Below, one piece after another: positions 28,641 through 40,900 of a stretch of 64,000 nucleotides of DNA. How positions within the stretch are numbered: the first letter of the stretch is position 1; each line of letters opens with the position of its first letter. Below the pieces are notes generated by a model, which was given only the letters and a program-made list of their open reading frames with translations, had not been told where the DNA came from and searched no databases. Source of the stretch: Membranipora membranacea (Eukaryota; Bryozoa; Gymnolaemata; Cheilostomatida; Membraniporidae); contig OU612073.1 of assembly GCA_914767715.1 (NCBI GenBank), positions 8,308,001-8,372,000 of the forward strand. The letters are read 5' to 3'. The position numbers were made by a program, and so were the translations under genes.

Positions 28641-28922
28641 TTACTGAACGGCTTTAAGGAAATGTGAGATGAAATCATTATAGCTAATGTTACCACTCAT
28701 ACCCTTATCGTAATAAGTCATCATGTGGTAAAACTCATCTTCAGATAAGTTAACATTATATTGTCTCAGAACATTCCTAAAGTGGGTAGGTGACACTGCG
28801 CCACTTCCTGTTGGATCCTGTTTGCGGAAGCCGCGTCTCATTTCCTTCCAGTTGGTGATGACATTATCTCTGATTCTGAGCATAGCGTTGTAGAACTGAT
28901 CACTAGTGAGGCCTGGTGTTGG
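28641..28922 (-). CDS. EFCAB6: EFCAB6 terminal exon (last EF-hand pair)
   Basis: This 282-nt phase-0 exon ends in TAA (28641-28643). It holds a full EF-hand pair, DPTGSGAVSPTH and DKGMSGNISYND, joined by LRQYNVNLSEDEFYHMM. It lies inside block copy 3; the copy at 20780-21064 is dead. Confidence 0.93.
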   Translation of the reverse strand, partial: PTPGLTSDQFYNAMLRIRDNVITNWKEMRRGFRKQDPTGSGAVSPTHFRNVLRQYNVNLSEDEFYHMMTYYDKGMSGNISYNDFISHFLKAVQ

Positions 28923-31900
28923 CTGTAAAAACAATTGAATTATTATTATATTTATATATACTATATATTTTTTTTATTATCATTATATTAAAAAACTCTA
29001 TACAGGTGATCTCATCCCAGTATTAGTAACAAGCAACCGACAGTGTTAACAACAAGTATTATTTTAGTGCAAAGTGGAGTCTCGGCTTTCAAGGAGTTGT
29101 CTGTAAACATGAAGAGACAAGATAACTCCGCATGAAATCCTGGTCTCCAATGTATGAAATTTAAAAAAGGTTAGAAATATCCTTTTTCACAACTAACAAA
29201 GTGAGCAAGATGTGATCAGTGGTAAGAAAGTACCATAACAACTTCCAGCTCACACACAACAAAGTCATTTACACCATTCGAAGCAACACGTAAGCCATCA
29301 AATTTGCCCGCAACAATACAAAATCATTTTCAGCGGGAGTTGAAAACACACAGTGAAAAGTTATGGTTACAAAAACAGCAGCAATTATATACCTTTGTAG
29401 GAGCTGGAGTCTGAAAAGAATAATTTTCAATCATCAAAATGATCTATTTTTTAGTTCTAAAACCTGTGGAATGTGAAATGTGTGGAATGGAAGGTTAGGT
29501 AAGGGGGGGGGGCTTTGTTAGCTAAAATTTTCTACCACGGGTGGGGTTCGAACCCACGCGGACAAACGTCCAATGGTTCTTAAGACCATCGCCTTAACCA
29601 CTCGGCCACCATGGTTGGATGGCATAGTGTACTACCCTTTCCTAAAATGATGACTCATTGTTTTTTCCACAAATCGTCATGATTGATGGTTTTTATGGCG
29701 CAATAATTACGTATTTGCAGATAAAATTGTTTTATAATCATAAGAGTGGGTGATTTAGGGTAAAATCTGCACAATAATAGTTTTGTGGTGAAGAATTAAT
29801 TGAGTGCATAGTAATCTTATCCCATCAGCCAGTATCAGACATCTGTATGGCGGTTCGTCTGATTACAAACCACAGCATTCTTATCTATGTACTTGTAACT
29901 TTCAAAGTTTGCTTATCAGAGTTCTCTCAATGTTCCTTCGCTGCATTCTAATCATGGGTCATGGATGTTGGATGATTAAGTTAGGTAATTCCGGAATTAA
30001 TGAATCATGGAATATAACAGTCGGTGAAAAAAATTGAATAATAACTAACCGGTGCTTTTGATTCAGGGAATTGTCTCCTCTCAGTAAGGTCCACACTTCT
30101 TCGACTGCTAGGTGTCATAGTAAGTACAAAATGCTTCAGGAAGTTACTATAGGAGAATCGGCCATTGTCATTGACGTCAAACTTTGTGGTAAGAAGATGA
30201 AAGTCTGCTGTCTCCAGAGGCAACTTAAATCGGGCGCATAACTCTGAAATAAATGATAAAATCAAAACATAAATACCCAAATATTAAGAGACAAGGCGGC
30301 TCAAGGATCTCTATTTTTCGGGGCAGCATTTAATTCATATTTTTTGTTCTAAAATTGGTGAGATAGGTTGGACATACAATCTTGTACAACGACGAAGGCT
30401 TCACTAAAGCTGAGATATTGGCCACCAATCTCACAATGCAATTTCAGCCTGGAGATATTAGGAAAGTTATGCAATCTCTTATTTGCTACCTTAGACTCAA
30501 GCTTCCTGCAAATACAACAATATAAGATAATGGGGTTTTCTTTGATATGTGTAGCTGGTGGAGGATCCTTGATACACTTCTGACCTTTGAACTGGCTGAC
30601 TTCAATCTCTCCGCTGCCGCTCACATCTAACTGTCTGCATTGTTCTTGTATTTTCTTCCATTGTCTGCTAACTGCTGGCTGTATTCTACTTTCAATGGTC
30701 TCTGCATTGACCATGGGGGTCATGGCGCGTCCCTGAATAGTACTGGCAGCACGACTAGGCCCTCTGCTAGCAGCTCTGGACTGTGCTCTGCTGAACATCA
30801 ACTCTCTCTCATTCTATACACAATGATAGAGATGGGAATCAACACAGAGCTAACAACTGAAAAAACTGCTAACATCATCATCAAACAGGACCCGACAGCA
30901 CTCTAAACCAAAATATGGTCTAATTTATCTCAGCTGCATTTTCAGAGAAAGTATTTTCTCAATCAACAACATACTTTCTGCCACTATCCATTTCAGTAAA
31001 CCATTTTCGACCTTTTCTCACACCGCTTAGCTTTTTTTACATGCTCACTCAGACCAAGGAGTAGCAGTGCACAGACTGTCATAACATAGATTTGACATGT
31101 ATGCTTTTCTAACGAACATATGTTATTATGCGCTGGATATATCACATGATGCACCACACCTCTGGAAAAACCATCCAAACTCTTTTACCTGAGACGACGG
31201 CAGGATATCAATTGATTTTTTTTATAACTTTATTCATTACATACTTTATATGATATATTATATTACATAATATATGATGTACAATTAAATTTATTATAAT
31301 ATATAATTCACATACCTGCTGTGACATCTGAGTACCCGGTCGTCTATCGAACACAGCACTCTGTCGACCATCCCCTCCACTGGTACCTTCTTTCACAAAC
31401 TGATTGGATGAGAAACACTTTAGAAAATCCCTGTAGTCTACATTGCCTGTAAAATTTAAATGTTGAATCAACAAATGATTGAAATATTTAATGTCTTTAC
31501 ATTCAGGTAATGGTTTGATCTCTTTCAGAGCAACAGTCGTCCATAAAGGTAATCATCCCCGACAAGTCAGATATGTCAGTAAAAAACCCGGTTATTTGGT
31601 TGTATTTCAGGTACAGCGATAATAATCTTTCAATCGGAAGGGGTTGGAACCAGGTAGCAGGGAGGGTGGAACGACCCTCCCTGCAAGTAGAGTGTAATGA
31701 TTATGGAAAACAGTTGGAAAAATGGAGATGTTTTCTCATTGTTTCACTGGACAATCCAATTTAAAAACTATGACTGCTTACCAAACTGATTAATCTTGAG
31801 GGTCGTCCAGAGGTTATCAAACTGATTCGGAGTCATCCTGAAGCAGTGTTTACCGATGACATCATAGAAATCATCTCGAGAAATGACACCAATCTTAGCG

Positions 31901-34900
31901 TAGTCAATGTCAGCGAAGTGCCGTGCTATGTGGTAGAATTTGTTGTTGACAGCATCGCGGAGGGTTTGCAGGAAAGAGTCGCCAGTCAGGGCATCGTTAG
32001 GCGTTCTGAGATCATTCATAAGTCTCTCATTGAAATCTACATTCTAAAATAGAACTGATTTTCTATACTGGAATTGTATGAAATTCCAAGTCAGACAGAC
32101 TTAGGTGGAAGCTTAAAAAACCATTGCTTCCCTCCGATTTATTTGGTTAGGGGCGGTAAGATCATTTTCATGATACGATTTATTGATAAAATGTATAGTG
32201 GATAGAGCTTCGGAATAATGTCAAACAAGTTGCAATAGCCCTCACTGTCATACTAGCGGAAGTGCTCCATGCGTTTCATCAAGTAACGAGCATTCAAAAT
32301 TTTTAAAATAAATTGCTCTTTGACGAAGAATTATCTAAACAAAATGATTACCATACCTCTGTAGTGGTACCCGACTGGTAGGCATCGAGAAAGGCTGGAT
32401 AGCTGATATCTCTTTGCCCTTCTGACCTCAGCTTGTTAATCACGCTCTTAAACTGTGAGTCAGTCATCTTAAAACAGAACGAGTCCAACACCCTCTTGAA
32501 ATCCTCGACCTTCACCCTTCCAGTGTTGTCTTTGTCGATAGCTTGGAAAATCTACAAACAATAGAATGAGTTATTGTACAATGTGAATATTGACCATGTT
32601 ACGATTTGTGTATGGATCAATTTCGATACCATGCTGCCCTGACTTTATCTCTCAGATAGTTTGTGTGCTAACACGGCTGCTATTGCATGTTTGTGGCATC
32701 CCACAACAGAACATTCTTCTCTTGAATATTTGATAATGGAATGCCACAAACACACACTTGCTTAAGATTGAGCAGTAGAACTGTCTCTCAGAATGCTCCA
32801 TAAAGAACAATCTTCTGTGAAAAATGGAAGCCTCGAAAGCTAGACCAATAACAGACTGCTGAAAAGGAATGCACAGAGAACACTGTTGAAAAAGCAGTTC
32901 TAGTGGTGGTCCTGTATCTCTGTGATATACCCAAGCAAGACTAACAACTAGCCAAGAAAACTAGCAAAAGTTACTGCATTCTAAACTTACGACTCTACAG
33001 TTATTAAAGTTAAGATTTTGAGACTTAGTGGTAGATCTTAGTGACGAAGTCTGAACTCTAGTTTCCTGAGGTGATGTTGTTTTACTAAACCTCGAATACC
33101 GAGGACCAAAGTCCATACTCTCTCAAAAAACAGGCTGTGAAACCAGTTTCAATACCCAACACACTCTGCGATACTATAGAATATGTGATCTTCAGTAGTT
33201 GTCTTGCATAGCAACATATAAACAACATGGCACTACGCACTCTGGCGCTGCCTGCTCATTCCCATCTTTACAAGAATGATTGTAACTATGTACTTAGTTA
33301 GATTATGTTAATGTATTATAACTATGTCGCTCTATTCACATCTTATTCAAATATTAGCATAGCTGATCTAAAAACTCATGCATTACAAAGTGTAGAATAC
33401 TATCAAGTATTGATTTTTGCTGTAATTGACAGCAAAGTTTAATGATACTGCAAAGTGTGAACAAGTATAAGTTGTCCGCCCATCAGACAGTGAGAGGCAA
33501 CTCTATGGATCGATGGACTTGTCCCATGTAACTTATTATAGACTGAGCACCAAGTTGTGACTGTGCAATCCAGTCACCAACTTTCCATTATGAAAGTAAA
33601 AGACAAAAACTTAAGAAACTACGAGAACCGCATGAGACCGGGAACACCTTGGAAAGTTTCTAATTAGAACAAACAGTTTTTCACACTTCCACATAGGACC
33701 AAAACCTAAATCAGCTGCTAAACGGCAGACATTAGAGCGGTGGTGTAGAACATACAGTTTCTCTTACTCATTTGTTATGTAAATGTAATCCTTAACAAAA
33801 GCTACCTGAAACTTAAGATTACATATATTTCCGATGTTAAAACTTCTTTGTTCATGAAGGTTTCTCTTACCGCTATGAGAGCGGCTGACTGATCTGCGAC
33901 GTATTTCTTTAGCTTCAGATCTGCTTTCTCAGGAGTTAGATTATCGTGGTGAATGTAATGCTGAACGTCGGGTGGGGTTGTTGGGTACCCGTCGTTTCTT
34001 CCTTCCTCAAAGGCAGCCAAGAACTTAGTATAATCCAACTTACTCTTCAAATCACTGAATCCAATTCTGAGAAAGTAAGATGCATAGATGAAGGATTTGG
34101 ACAAACAGTCTGGTCTTGCAATGACATAGTTTGAGCCCATCAGACACTTGCCCCCTGCTCAACGTCACTCAACCCCCCCCCCCCCCCGGCATTGACAACA
34201 ATTCGGCAGACTTTTACAAGTATGACCAAAGCACAGTTGGCATACATTTGCATGCGTGTGCTCTAAGATAGAAAACAATAAGCATGAAATACATCATAGG
34301 CCATCATAAGTGAGCATGCTCTGTTTCAATAGTAAGAACAGTGTAGGAAACATAAAATGTTGAAATGATAGTAAATGAACTAGCGATGACTTCAAAATGA
34401 CTCTAGTTAATATCTTACCATCCACGCTGTCCAAAACAGAGTAAAAAATTATCAGCAATCCCCTAAATGTATGTCTAAAACAGCACCTGACAGTCTCGCT
34501 AGTGAACTCCTAATTCTAGCTATGAGTTTAAAACCTTACATTCAATACTAAAGTTATAGTTGTTGGGTAGCTAAGTAACCATGAATGCTTATTCATTTCC
34601 GAAGTCTTTGATATAAAGAATAACTCCTAATTCACAACATTGTAAATTAGATTATTGTTATTTCAAAGGTCAGATTTCAATATTTCCTTTATTTAGCTTC
34701 ACAAATATATATAAGCAGGGTCGCTGCTAATCTAATCTAAGACTTTTGTAGCAAGAGTAGAAAACCCTCACAACCCATACCATAAAATTCTAGTTTTCTC
34801 ATAAGATTGCTTCATATTGCATGCCTAGCCTGGGTACCCAGCCACGTCAGCCTGCCTAGGCTATTGGATTAAAGTAAGGATATCTCACGAACAGGAAAAA

Positions 34901-37900
34901 AATGGAAATTTTCCCATATAGTACCATAGCTGACATATATGGCAGCAGTTTGTAGTATATTGAAAAAACTGGAAACTAACCTTAATACAGAAATAACTTA
35001 CACTACAATACAAAACGTTTCACAGCATTTAAAATTTCACTATTTGCTGAAGGAACTCTTAGATATTAATCCTGTTATTAGATCTTGGCTTGGGATATTT
35101 CAATGAAGGAATATAAAAATTTGGCAATATTTAATGCCGTGAATCCAACAATGCTTTACCAGGTAGTTAATTTTAAAACTATAGATAATTTCAAGGGCAT
35201 AGCAGGCGGTAAATATTCTATATATTATAATTATAATACAATAATATATATTTTTTGAGACATACCTTGCCATGAGTTGATTAAACTGATCATCAGACAG
35301 GTAGTAACTGAAATCACTGAGAACTTTCTTCAGATCGTTAGTGCTGATGCACCCATTCTTACTCTGATCATACTTCTTGAAGGCTTTGTACATATCAGCA
35401 TATGCATCTCTAATTCTATCTCTGTAATAATATGGTGTAAATTGAAGTATTCAGGCAGTTCAATCAAGGAGTAAGAGAATCAAACTCCTTGGTTCACTCA
35501 ATCAAGTCTATCAACCCATTCAACCAAATTAAATGAGTCATTTAATCAAAATATCAATTGATTGATTTAGAAAACTCGTACGGCAGATGGTAAATGTCAG
35601 AAAAGTGGTCAACAAATAACTGGTGAATCATTAATTAATACCAGCAAGTAAAAGATAGTAATTTGAATTGATTTGTAACATAGTAATGGTAATCGGGAGT
35701 ATCACTTTTTCTTAACAATCAATCAAACAAACAGACTAAAGAAAGTGGCCGTGAGATCTAGTTATATCTTTTAACAGATGCCTTTCATAGAGAAGCCAAA
35801 GAGTAACAAGTCACGCTGCTTCTTTTTTCCAAAATAAAAAAATAGCAGCATGACAAGTCTAGTAACAGGAACTGTTATTCCTTGATAGAAACATACCTAA
35901 GTTGAACAAACACCGTCTCCACCGGCATATTCCAGGCAGCGTTAGCCTGATTTAACGTCTGCATCTCGTGTTTCATTATCATGTTAGTGTGATGCTCATC
36001 TAGTGTCTTATTACTGCTATCTACTATCTGTTTACTAGTACCACCGTCATCTCCGGGGGCAAAGTTCACACCGATCTTCTGTAGGAACTGCTGGTGAGTT
36101 ATGTGCCCTCTCCTCTCATCATCATATCTATAATTGAAATCATACAATATATTTATTATGGAATTTTTATTTTGTTACTGGAAGATCCTAGCATTTGCTA
36201 CATTATGCCTTCATGAGTGAGCCAAATGACTTCTCGTCCAACCCTGATGGAATGTCATGAACTGGGAATCCAACCGGCCTAATTTAGATGTTGTGGATAA
36301 GATACTAATTACAAATGCCTGCAATACAATATTTTATAAAAATTGTTACCTCATTCTTCTACTGTGTTAATTTCTCACAGATGGTTAAATTCTCATATGC
36401 TACAGCCAGCCACACTTAATCCCATTGGTTATTGGTTCATACAGATTGATTTCTAGACCCATTTGTGGACTGAAAGGGAGTGTTTTGTATTGGGGTCGAT
36501 ATTCCACCATATAACAGTGTTAACCGTACCACACATCATATCATGAAAAAACCAGACATCCAATGAATTTGAGAGGAACAATAGCAAAGAGAACCCACCT
36601 TCTCCACAGTTTGTTGAACTCTTCCTCAGTCATCGGTAGTATAAACCTCTGTAATAGCTCCCTGAGTCCACTCTTACTGATAGAACCAGATTTATTAGTA
36701 TCTAGAGATATAAACGCTTTACTCAGATCCTTCCACTGCCTGTGGCCCTTCTGTTGTATGATTACATGTGCTTGGTCAGCTGATAAGTTTGGTGTATCTT
36801 GCACATAATTATACTTGTGATCTGACACCAACCACTGCAATAAGAACAAAATAAAATCTTGATTTAGAAGTTGCTTCCTCTTTAGTCAAGAGCAGACAAA
36901 CATTATTTGTATTGAAACTTTTAACTATTTTGCAAATATATTCCTCAGCTTAGAGGAAAGGACAGAACTGTGGATGCAGAGGGAAATTTGTGTATCAAGG
37001 CGCCCACCTCAATACTCAACTCTTGCAACATCACACCGCCACCACAGAAGGAACAAACTTATTCTAGAGGGCATTAGTGTACAGCACAGATTTATATCAG
37101 CTTTTTACCAAATGTCAAATGATAATATGGAGATAACTATTAATGTGCATCCTTTTAGTATCAAGCAAAGTAAAACTTATATGTAAACGGGAAACAAAAA
37201 GAATAGAAAAAACATTTCATACCTTGTGTCCCTCTTCCGAATCGGATAATTGGAATCTAGCTAAGAAATCCTGATATGATATTTTCTTCTTCTTGTCTGT
37301 GAGACCCAGACTGTTACACAAAATATCAAATTGTCCATCAGACATGATGATCATAAAAGAGTCTAACATCCTCTGAAAGTCTGACTTAGATACCAGTCCG
37401 TTGTGATCGGCATCAAACTTGTAGAAGGCACCTCTCAAGTCCTGAAATTGTTAAAACCACGATCGATTATAAATATTGATGTTGCCGTTGATGTTACTGT
37501 TGACGAGATTGTTGATACTATTTTTAATGTAATTGTTGTGGATATTGTAATTGATGTTAATAGATCTATTTTTGTTGTTATGATTCGTGGTTTTGTATAT
37601 GAAAATGCTTGAATTGTTCATGTGTTGAGATTGACTGGACTGTTGACATGCATGTATTCTCGTCCCCTGGGATGTAAAGAAGCAAATGTATCAAGGTTAT
37701 TCATGACAGGAAATAACGATCAAATTGGCAGAAGTTGCCATTTGAAATTAATACTTCTCTGTTCATCTAATTGCATTTAATATTTTTTTATCTTGAATTA
37801 GTATAAATCATCTAGCATATCAAACTGCCACTGTTTAGGCTGGACAAGTACACATCTTGGATCTTAGCGTTATGGAGGTGTCTAGTTTCTGACTTACAGC

Positions 37901-40900
37901 AAAGTTTTCTCTAAGTTTACTTCTAAGTTTCTGTTCAGCTTGTTCAGCAGAGAGACCAAAGTCATCTCCCCTATGTTTATTAACATGATGATTTCCACTT
38001 CTCTTGATATTTTCTACTAGTTCGTTTCGCCCTCTTGGGTCATCAAAGGCTTCGATGAATGTGTAGTAGTCTATGGTGCCTGCAAAGAGAGAAAAACACT
38101 CATCCATGTAGACACAATGATGGGGGTTGGTTTATCCTGTCAATTTAACAAATTCAGAGCAAAATCTCGAACTTCCTAAAAAGGCAAAAGGTTTCAATTG
38201 TTCCAATTTGTTTGATTGACCTTAAAGTGAGATAAGCAAACTATGTCCGGTAAACCATTGGATTTGCCAATAAATCAGACACTGTGTCTGTCTAGGAATA
38301 ATCCTTGTTCCGAAGTGTTCCCCAAAAAGTTCAGAAACATTCTGGAATCTGGAACAAGGTGACTGATCATAATGTTGCTCATTGTACAAAACCAATGACA
38401 AAATGTACCCTAGTGAATTATCATTGACCAATGACCATGACATCCGCCATAGGCAGTGCAAAGATTAGGTCAGGCAGTGCACGACACTAGCATTTCATCT
38501 TTCATCTTGCGAGAGATAAATTTACTAAGACCTATATAATAGGTGAAATCAGATTTCATCTAGTATAAGGTCTTAGTAAATTTATCTCTCACAAGATGAA
38601 GATGGGCAAATTGGCAGACGTTCGTTTTCAAATAAAATCAAGCACTATAGGAAACCCTTCAATATGGTTATGATATATACTGCCGATCAATACGTTAGCG
38701 TAATAAATTTCCAATAGGATGATTATTGCAAACTTTTGCTGCTGCTGCTGCTGCTATCAGATAACAGTGAGGCAAAAGTGCATCATGCTCAATGAGATTA
38801 TTTTTTAAATGCAAGCTCCTTTTGTGACAAAGTATATGCTCCTTTTCTTGCAACATATAATCATGTTTGTGATAGTAAATAAATCAATAAATTGATAGAA
38901 CTGACCATTATTGAATTTGAGCAGATTGCAGACTTGAGAGAACGTCTCGTTATCGACTAACATTCCCTGATTGGTCAAAACTTCTCTGAAGTGACGTTTG
39001 GATATTTTGCCTGATTTCTTTTTGTCGAAGGCTAAGAATGCTTCTCTGATAGACTTTTTGTGTTGCGACAATCGGTCTCTAAGCCTGATCAGTATCTCCT
39101 CTGCGGACATGAAGCCTGTACGCTCCAACAAGTTCTGGTCAGTTTCAGCATGTCTAAAAGATGAAACATGGTATACTGTTTTTGTAAATTTTAACCGCTG
39201 CCAATTAGAAACAGCTACTCAATTTGGTTAGAGAACATCTGTATGGCTCAATGGCTCTTCATCACTTTATGCATATTTCTGTATCCTATGATATGACATG
39301 GTCAGGGAAAACCTTTTAAACAAGTTTTTTTAAATCCAAGACAAATCGTTCTCGAATAAAAATTAAAAAAATACGTTAATCGGTCTAACATTTATCCTAC
39401 AATATTTTTGATATTCCATCATCATCATAAAACCACAACCCTCCCTAAATCCAATACTGCTCTTTGCAGAAAAAGCCTTTTTTATAAATACTCATAAATG
39501 CGTCAATGCCTTTTTATTGCTTCTTTTATTTTTTGTTTTCACATGGTCTTATTTGCTTCTTGCATTGATCGGTGGTTAATAAAGTTCATAATAATATTAT
39601 AGATGTCATGTGGGCTTTTTTTAAGTCACCACAGTTTAGTATTCCTTACCTTGCCAACTGGTCGTTGTAGCGCTTATCCATCTCAGTATTATGCGAGTTG
39701 AATATTTGTGTACTAAGCCCAGTAATATCACCAGGTTTGACATCCACTCCTATCTTAGCTAACCATTCTACATAATTCACCTTCTCCCCTTCAACATCTT
39801 CCATCTTAGACATCATACTAAACATAGAAAATGCAAATAAATAAATAAATAACGCTATTTAAAAATTGAAAAAACTCCGGACCCTTGTATTATCCTCAGG
39901 GGTTCCAATAAAAGTAATCTGATTTGTCAATAATAATGAAGGACATAAACAACAGCGATGTGATAAAAACAGACAACTGAGAATAGACCTTTAAATTGTA
40001 ACAACAAAAACGTGCATTCTGTTTCAAAGAGACAAAACAAAACCTGCTGAAGTTAAAAGGGAGATCAGGTCAATGATTACATAAGTCTTTCTAGTTTTCC
40101 ACGCATTATTTTGTTATTTTGTTATCAAGGATTATAGATTATTCAGTAATACTAAGTCTGAGCCCCCCAGGACTTTTACCCCTTCCCACCGCCCGCCCGA
40201 CGGCCCCCGGCAATGGATGATAAACAAATTTTTCTTGCTTAACGGATTTTAGAGAAATGCTATGTACTTACTAATCGAAGTGCTCATCTGATATCGGTAT
40301 ACAATAGTTGGTGATGATCTTTCTGAGATGTGACCTGTTGATCTTAGCTGAGTTGAGCGGGTCGTAGGATTTCAGCTTTGGTGAGATTATAGCCCAGTTT
40401 TCAGTCATCTTCTGTCTCAATATATCGTCAACCTGTAAACACCAAGGAGTGAGAGGTCATGCCTCGCCTTGTATACTAACTTAAGAATTATTGGTCCGAT
40501 TTTCATGATTTTACTCCTTCTCCTACTATTCCTTCTTTAGCAAATTTCGAGCCCTCAATTTTCTTTAATATCACATCTTATGATTGAGATTGCAATTTAA
40601 AAGGCTTAAGCCACTAGTGCCCATGCAAATGAATAGGAGCTGCCAAAAACTGGGAACAACTGGCTCAGACGCCTCATGTAGATTGAGAAACCCCAAAAAA
40701 ATATTTGACCTTAAGCATTTGAGATCAGAGCCAACAAATTGGCTATAGTATGCCAACTCTGGTAAAGTTTATGGTATTTCAAGTAAGTATTATCTTTCTG
40801 TTTTGACATCCCCATGGATGTTTCACATAGAACCACGAAAGTTTCCAGCAAAGATTTATAAAATATCTGTTAAATTGAAGAGAACAGGGAGCAGAGAGAA

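Larger units (their letters stand above)
24291..29620. repeat. Duplicated block, copy 3
   Basis: This full copy is equivalent to 16455 onward. It carries the distal ACK1 UBA exon, the broken ORF, tRNA-Leu, the working EFCAB6 terminal exon and an intact second tRNA-Leu at 29533-29615, then continues into unique EFCAB6 intron. The right limit is set only by the end of copy 1. Confidence 0.9.

Noticed and set aside
37403-37612. + strand frame rich in Val, Ile and Asp in an EFCAB6 intron
   Set aside because: It translates an imperfect GTTGAT-type low-complexity repeat and overlaps the EFCAB6 exon on the other strand.
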